Part shown: positions 60,509 to 64,000 of the stretch, in pieces
Numbering within the stretch: the first letter of the stretch is position 1
Layout of the letters: every line of letters begins with the position of its first letter
DNA from: JABWCQ01 sp964587105
GTDB taxonomy: Bacteria > Electryoneota > RPQS01
DNA length: 64,000 nucleotides
NCBI GenBank assembly: GCA_964587105.1
Contig: CAZPKG010000005.1
Location: forward strand, 62,001 to 126,000
Direction: 5' to 3'
Made by a program: the position numbers and the translations under genes
Notes under the pieces: generated by a model
The model's database searches: none
Told to the model about the DNA's origin: nothing
What the model saw: only the letters and a program-made list of their open reading frames with translations

Positions 60509-63500
60509 TTATTGGGTAACCGTCAGAACGAACGTACCAGTCTGAGCGTTGTAGCCAGTGACGCGGATATAGACCGGGCCAGCTGCGGACGGCGTCCAGG
60601 TGATTTGCGACTGCAGACCATTCGTCGTGCAGAAGTCGTCGTTGCAGGCGAGTTCCGTACCACCGCAAGCCGTCCAAGCCGAGATACCTGTGTCGAAGAC
60701 AAAGGTAGGATCGCACAAGGAAGCAGTGATCGGGTTGGTGTTCGGTGCGTTGTACACATACCACACGTCATACAGGTCGTTGAACGTGCAGGCCGTGATG
60801 TCCGTACCGGTCGCGCCAGTGTTGTAGCCGTTCAGCGGAGTGTTATTGAACACTTCGATGGCGCTGCCACAATCATCGTTGGCTGGCGGTGGGGGCGGGC
60901 ACGGGTCGGTGGCGCAGGACACAAACGCGGTCCAGGTTCCGCCAACTTCGTTGCAAGCGGCTTCCGTGATGTCATCGCAGGTCAGGAAGTCCGGATAGCA
61001 GCAACGGCCAACCGGGGCTTGAACGACGTTGCAAACGGCAGTCACGTTGTAGTTCTTGTAGGCCACGAAGCCAGCCGGGGCGGTCCAAGTCTGCGGACCA
61101 GCGGCCAAGCCAAGGAGCGTCGCTTCGAGTGTCCAATCCGGATCGGCGCCGTCGTTCGGGTTGCCGTCGTTGTTCGGGTTGGTGGTCGACCAGACCTTGT
61201 AGTCTTCGGGTTGCGGAGCAGTCCAGAAGAGTTGGGTCGCGGTCGGGTCGTTGCCGGCGGTCTGGGTGTAGATCGCGAGGTCAACAACAGGATCACACGG
61301 TTCCGGCACGCAGAGACCGGTCAGGGCCATGCGATAAGAGTTGTACTGGGCGCCGAACGGCATGCCAGAGAAGACGGACGGCGCAACGAAGGCGACGTAC
61401 GTACCCGGGTTCAAGCCGGCGGACACAGTCTGCCAACCAAGCTGGCAATCCGTGATAAAGCTGTTGGTGATGAAGAACGCCGAAGCGCAGTTCGAGATGT
61501 CCACGATACCGTAGAGAATGCTGTTGCTCTCGGCCTGGACAGACACGCTAACGAGAGCGGCCTGCACAACCGTAAAGCGGAACCAGTCGGTGTCACGGTA
61601 ACCGGTAGCATCACAAGTAAAGGTCTCGCCGCAAACGGTATCGCCGCAAGCGATGTCTTGATAGGATTCCGGAATCACGTTGCAACCACCGTTCGGGTCG
61701 GTCGCGCCGTTGTTGTCACAGTAGCCAGTTTCGTCTGCTTCGGTCAGGTCGTTGTTACCACAGGTGAGAACGCACGGGTTAACACACGGGGTCTCAGCAC
61801 AGGTGGTGGTGCCATCCCAGAAGCCACCGAGGTTCAAGCAGTTGGTCTCGATAAGGTCTTCACAGGAGTTGAAGTTGTTGTAGCAGCACTTACCAATGGT
61901 CTGGCTGCACGGAGCGCATTCGAGGTGCATACGGTACTGGTTGTTGCTACCACCCTGCGGCAAGCCGCTGAAGTTACCGGTAGCGCCAAACATAACGTAG
62001 TCGCCCGGGGGCAGACAGAACGCGGTGATCGACTGTGGCCCAAGCGAGCAGTCAGTGATAAATGCGTTTGTGATGAAGAACGCGCCGGCGCAGTCTGTGA
62101 TGTCCACGATTCCGTAGAGGAAGTTCTGGGACTCAGACTGAGCAGTAATCGTAACGTCCATCGTGGAGGTCAGCGTGAAGCGGTACCAGTCCGTATCACG
62201 GAAGCCGGTTGCGTCACAGGTAAAGGTCTCGCCGCAAACCCAGTCGCCGCAAGCGATATCCTGGTAGGACGGCGGGCTAACGTTGCAACCACCGTTCGGG
62301 TCGGTCGCGCCGTTATCATTACAATAGTTAGCTTCGCTGGCTTCGGTCAGGTCGAACGGATCGCAATCCATGGCGCACGGGTTATCGCAGACAACGCCTT
62401 CGCAGGTCGTGTTGTCGCCTTGATAGATACCGGCAAGGCCGACGCAATCAATTTCTTCCATGACGCCGCAGGAACCGCTGCCGTAGCAGCAAGCGCCGAG
62501 GACACAGGACGTGACATCGAGCGTAAAGGCGCCGCTTGCGCCAGACCACGGTTCGATATCAAGATAGTACGTTCCAGCCGCAAGGTTCTGGCAGGAAATA
62601 ATCGACAAGGGGGCACAACCGTCATCATTTTGATTAATAATGGTGCCACCGCAGCAAGCGTCTGTCAAGTAGATGTATGAATCCCAAGCCGCTGCACTGC
62701 CACAAAGTGAAAATGACCAGTTGCCAGTCGTCGGAATGGTGATTTGATAGACATAATCATTACCGACTCGAAGAACGCAATCGTCACCTGCGCCAACTGT
62801 CGTGCCGGTCCAAGAACCCGGAGCTGTGACAGATGCATCAAAGCAGACAAAGCCGTTCGGCACGCACTGAGTCGTGTTGTTGCCTGTGATGGTCTCACCG
62901 GCGACAGCGTCAACCGAACCCACGAGGGTGTGCGGTCCAACGGTCAGGTTGATCGTTGTCGTAAAGAACACGTCAAAGAACGAAGACGGAGCCAATGCAG
63001 GTACAGCAAAGCTACCGATCGTGCCGCCGCCGTCAAAGTCAAAGCGGGCGGTCGTCGCGGCGGAGGCAGAGCCACCACCGTTGGTAACACGGAGACTAAC
63101 GGTCTGGGTCGGGTTCGGCGGATTGTTGCCGCACGGAGCAAGCAAGGAGACGCCAAGGTCCGGACCGGCCGAAGCTTCAAGAATCTGAACTTCAAAGCCC
63201 GTCAATGTCGGGACGTCGCCGCCGGCCCAGTCACACACGGACAGTGTCCAGGTGCCGTTGCCATTGATGCCGTCAAAGGTCGAAAGCGGAACTTCCGGAC
63301 GGAAGCTTCCGGTGAACGGAGCAGCACCAGCGCTGATCGCGGTGGCGGCTTCGTCATCAAGGACGCAATTCACAAAGTTGTCGCCCGAACCACCACGGTT
63401 CAGAACAAGGGCGATTTCGACCGCGTTCGGTCCAATCAGGTAGTACTGGCCATCGCCGTCCCAAGTGTGGGTCACATTGAGTCTTACTTCAACGTCAGCC

Positions 63501-64000
63501 ACCGGGTTGGTAAGCCCCGAAACCACGAGGGTCTGAGTTGTACGAGTCGGGCAGCCCGCATCGGGAATCCCCAGCGAGCCACTCCAGCTGAACCACGTAC
63601 CGCCATTGTCGTCGAGGTTGTCTTCAACCGGACGTGCAACAACGTCAGCAGGCAGAGTCTCAATCAAAGCCTTGTCGCCGGGCAACATGGTGTTGTTGAG
63701 CATACGCTCGTAGGCAGCCTTGGCGGCTTCATACGGCGACACTGCTTCAGTCGCAACGCTGTAGCCTTCCGGGGCCTTAGCGCTCAACTGCGAATTTTCG
63801 GCGCGATTAACATTGGCCATAGCCGAGTTAATCTGAGCCTGCGACATGTTCGAAGCGCCGGCCTGGCCGGTCGTCTGAACACTTGGCGTAGCCAATTCAA
63901 GCTTCGCACGTTCCAGTGCGGTCCTGCTATTCGTAGCATTCTGCTTCGCGACTGCGAAACCGATCAAGCTACAACACAAGAGGCCGGTCACTGCATACAT
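60509..64000 (-). CDS. Giant secreted Cys-rich multidomain protein (second paralogue), runs to window edge
   Basis: 1163 codons to an ATG that is exactly the last base triplet; the signal-like MYAVTGLLCCSLIGFAVA lacks basic residues, so the true start may lie beyond the window. Order: short helical region with repeated Ala/Gln; P/proprotein-convertase domain (TWFSWSGSLGIPDAGCP ... GNGTWTLSVCDWAGGD); CARDB domain (DLGVSLLAPCGNNPP ...); PPC-like domains; two tandem copies of a about 160-residue unit (DLTEASEANYCNDNGATDPN / DLTEADETGYCDNNGATDPN); GRCCY/GKCCY modules; a VWSTTNPNNDGNPNDG segment; and a final PPC domain ending TGTFVLTVTQ. Paralogue of the previous gene. No sorting domain seen. Confidence 0.88.
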   Translation of the reverse strand: MYAVTGLLCCSLIGFAVAKQNATNSRTALERAKLELATPSVQTTGQAGASNMSQAQINSAMANVNRAENSQLSAKAPEGYSVATEAVSPYEAAKAAYERMLNNTMLPGDKALIETLPADVVARPVEDNLDDNGGTWFSWSGSLGIPDAGCPTRTTQTLVVSGLTNPVADVEVRLNVTHTWDGDGQYYLIGPNAVEIALVLNRGGSGDNFVNCVLDDEAATAISAGAAPFTGSFRPEVPLSTFDGINGNGTWTLSVCDWAGGDVPTLTGFEVQILEASAGPDLGVSLLAPCGNNPPNPTQTVSLRVTNGGGSASAATTARFDFDGGGTIGSFAVPALAPSSFFDVFFTTTINLTVGPHTLVGSVDAVAGETITGNNTTQCVPNGFVCFDASVTAPGSWTGTTVGAGDDCVLRVGNDYVYQITIPTTGNWSFSLCGSAAAWDSYIYLTDACCGGTIINQNDDGCAPLSIISCQNLAAGTYYLDIEPWSGASGAFTLDVTSCVLGACCYGSGSCGVMEEIDCVGLAGIYQGDNTTCEGVVCDNPCAMDCDPFDLTEASEANYCNDNGATDPNGGCNVSPPSYQDIACGDWVCGETFTCDATGFRDTDWYRFTLTSTMDVTITAQSESQNFLYGIVDITDCAGAFFITNAFITDCSLGPQSITAFCLPPGDYVMFGATGNFSGLPQGGSNNQYRMHLECAPCSQTIGKCCYNNFNSCEDLIETNCLNLGGFWDGTTTCAETPCVNPCVLTCGNNDLTEADETGYCDNNGATDPNGGCNVIPESYQDIACGDTVCGETFTCDATGYRDTDWFRFTVVQAALVSVSVQAESNSILYGIVDISNCASAFFITNSFITDCQLGWQTVSAGLNPGTYVAFVAPSVFSGMPFGAQYNSYRMALTGLCVPEPCDPVVDLAIYTQTAGNDPTATQLFWTAPQPEDYKVWSTTNPNNDGNPNDGADPDWTLEATLLGLAAGPQTWTAPAGFVAYKNYNVTAVCNVVQAPVGRCCYPDFLTCDDITEAACNEVGGTWTAFVSCATDPCPPPPPANDDCGSAIEVFNNTPLNGYNTGATGTDITACTFNDLYDVWYVYNAPNTNPITASLCDPTFVFDTGISAWTACGGTELACNDDFCTTNGLQSQITWTPSAAGPVYIRVTGYNAQTGTFVLTVTQ

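Noticed and set aside
60512..62680. 722-codon open frame on the plus strand opposite the second Cys-rich gene
   Set aside because: It mirrors a repetitive, Gly/Thr/Asn-rich gene whose codon bias removes antisense stops; it has no domain, no signal and no ribosome site. Similar mirror frames occur at 57264-58190 and 5208-5828.

Overview
The window looks like a contiguous chromosomal segment of a Gram-negative bacterium, roughly mid-50s % GC and almost fully coding. The best taxonomic hint is the type IX secretion (T9SS) set: a full-length SprA-type outer-membrane translocon, two PorV/PorQ-like barrels, two proteins with T9SS type A C-terminal sorting domains, and a secreted M28 protein resembling glutaminyl cyclase. 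Together with many FlgD-like, BNR, CARDB and Cys-rich secreted modules, this suggests an FCB-superphylum lineage, probably outside the classical Bacteroidetes. That placement is an inference. No rRNA or tRNA was found.

Layout. 1-5.1 kb: 3' part of an S9 peptidase, then on the minus strand two lipoproteins, a LolD-like ATPase, a methyltransferase, and DUF2141 and DUF1499 proteins. 5.1-8.4 kb: two tandem MATE exporters; the upstream one has a promoter-leader-terminator arrangement that looks like an attenuator. 8.5-22.6 kb: a plus-strand T9SS/cell-envelope block (sprA, M28/QC-like peptidase, Ppx/GppA, two lipoproteins, a BNR cargo protein with sorting domain, PorV-like, PorQ-like). 22.7-29.5 kb: a candidate structured RNA, a small helical protein, nadE, patatin-Omp85, a two-domain glycosyltransferase and a DUF486 protein. 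29.5-43.8 kb, all minus: VOC protein, aconitase, T9SS cargo, P1B metal ATPase with a cupin, di-haem peroxidase, cyclic-2,3-diphosphoglycerate-synthase-like GTPase, arginine deiminase, an unknown protein and a porin. 44.2-47.2 kb: secreted subtilase and a frameshifted DUF559 gene. 47.3-50.2 kb: a cysteine-biosynthesis operon of the sulfur-carrier type (cysM-mec-cysO::moeZ). 50.3-56.7 kb: 1-Cys peroxiredoxin with a long leader, then a phosphate-uptake operon (porin-pstSCAB-phoU) preceded by Pho-box-like repeats. 56.8-64 kb: two giant paralogous secreted Cys-rich multidomain proteins; the second runs off the window.

The most distinctive feature is a set of short palindromic repeats. One family (C6, variable palindrome, G6, ATTAA, G6, TCT) has six copies. 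Two lie in frame inside genes, both at domain boundaries: one joins a CysO/MoaD-like sulfur carrier directly to MoeZ, the other sits between the two halves of a glycosyltransferase. Two more copies, in opposite orientation, bracket the DUF559 endonuclease-like gene, which suggests (but does not prove) a DUF559-linked palindromic element. Three other palindrome families occur alone or as composite modules in intergenic gaps. Four candidate structured RNAs or leaders are also described; none could be matched to a known family by eye.
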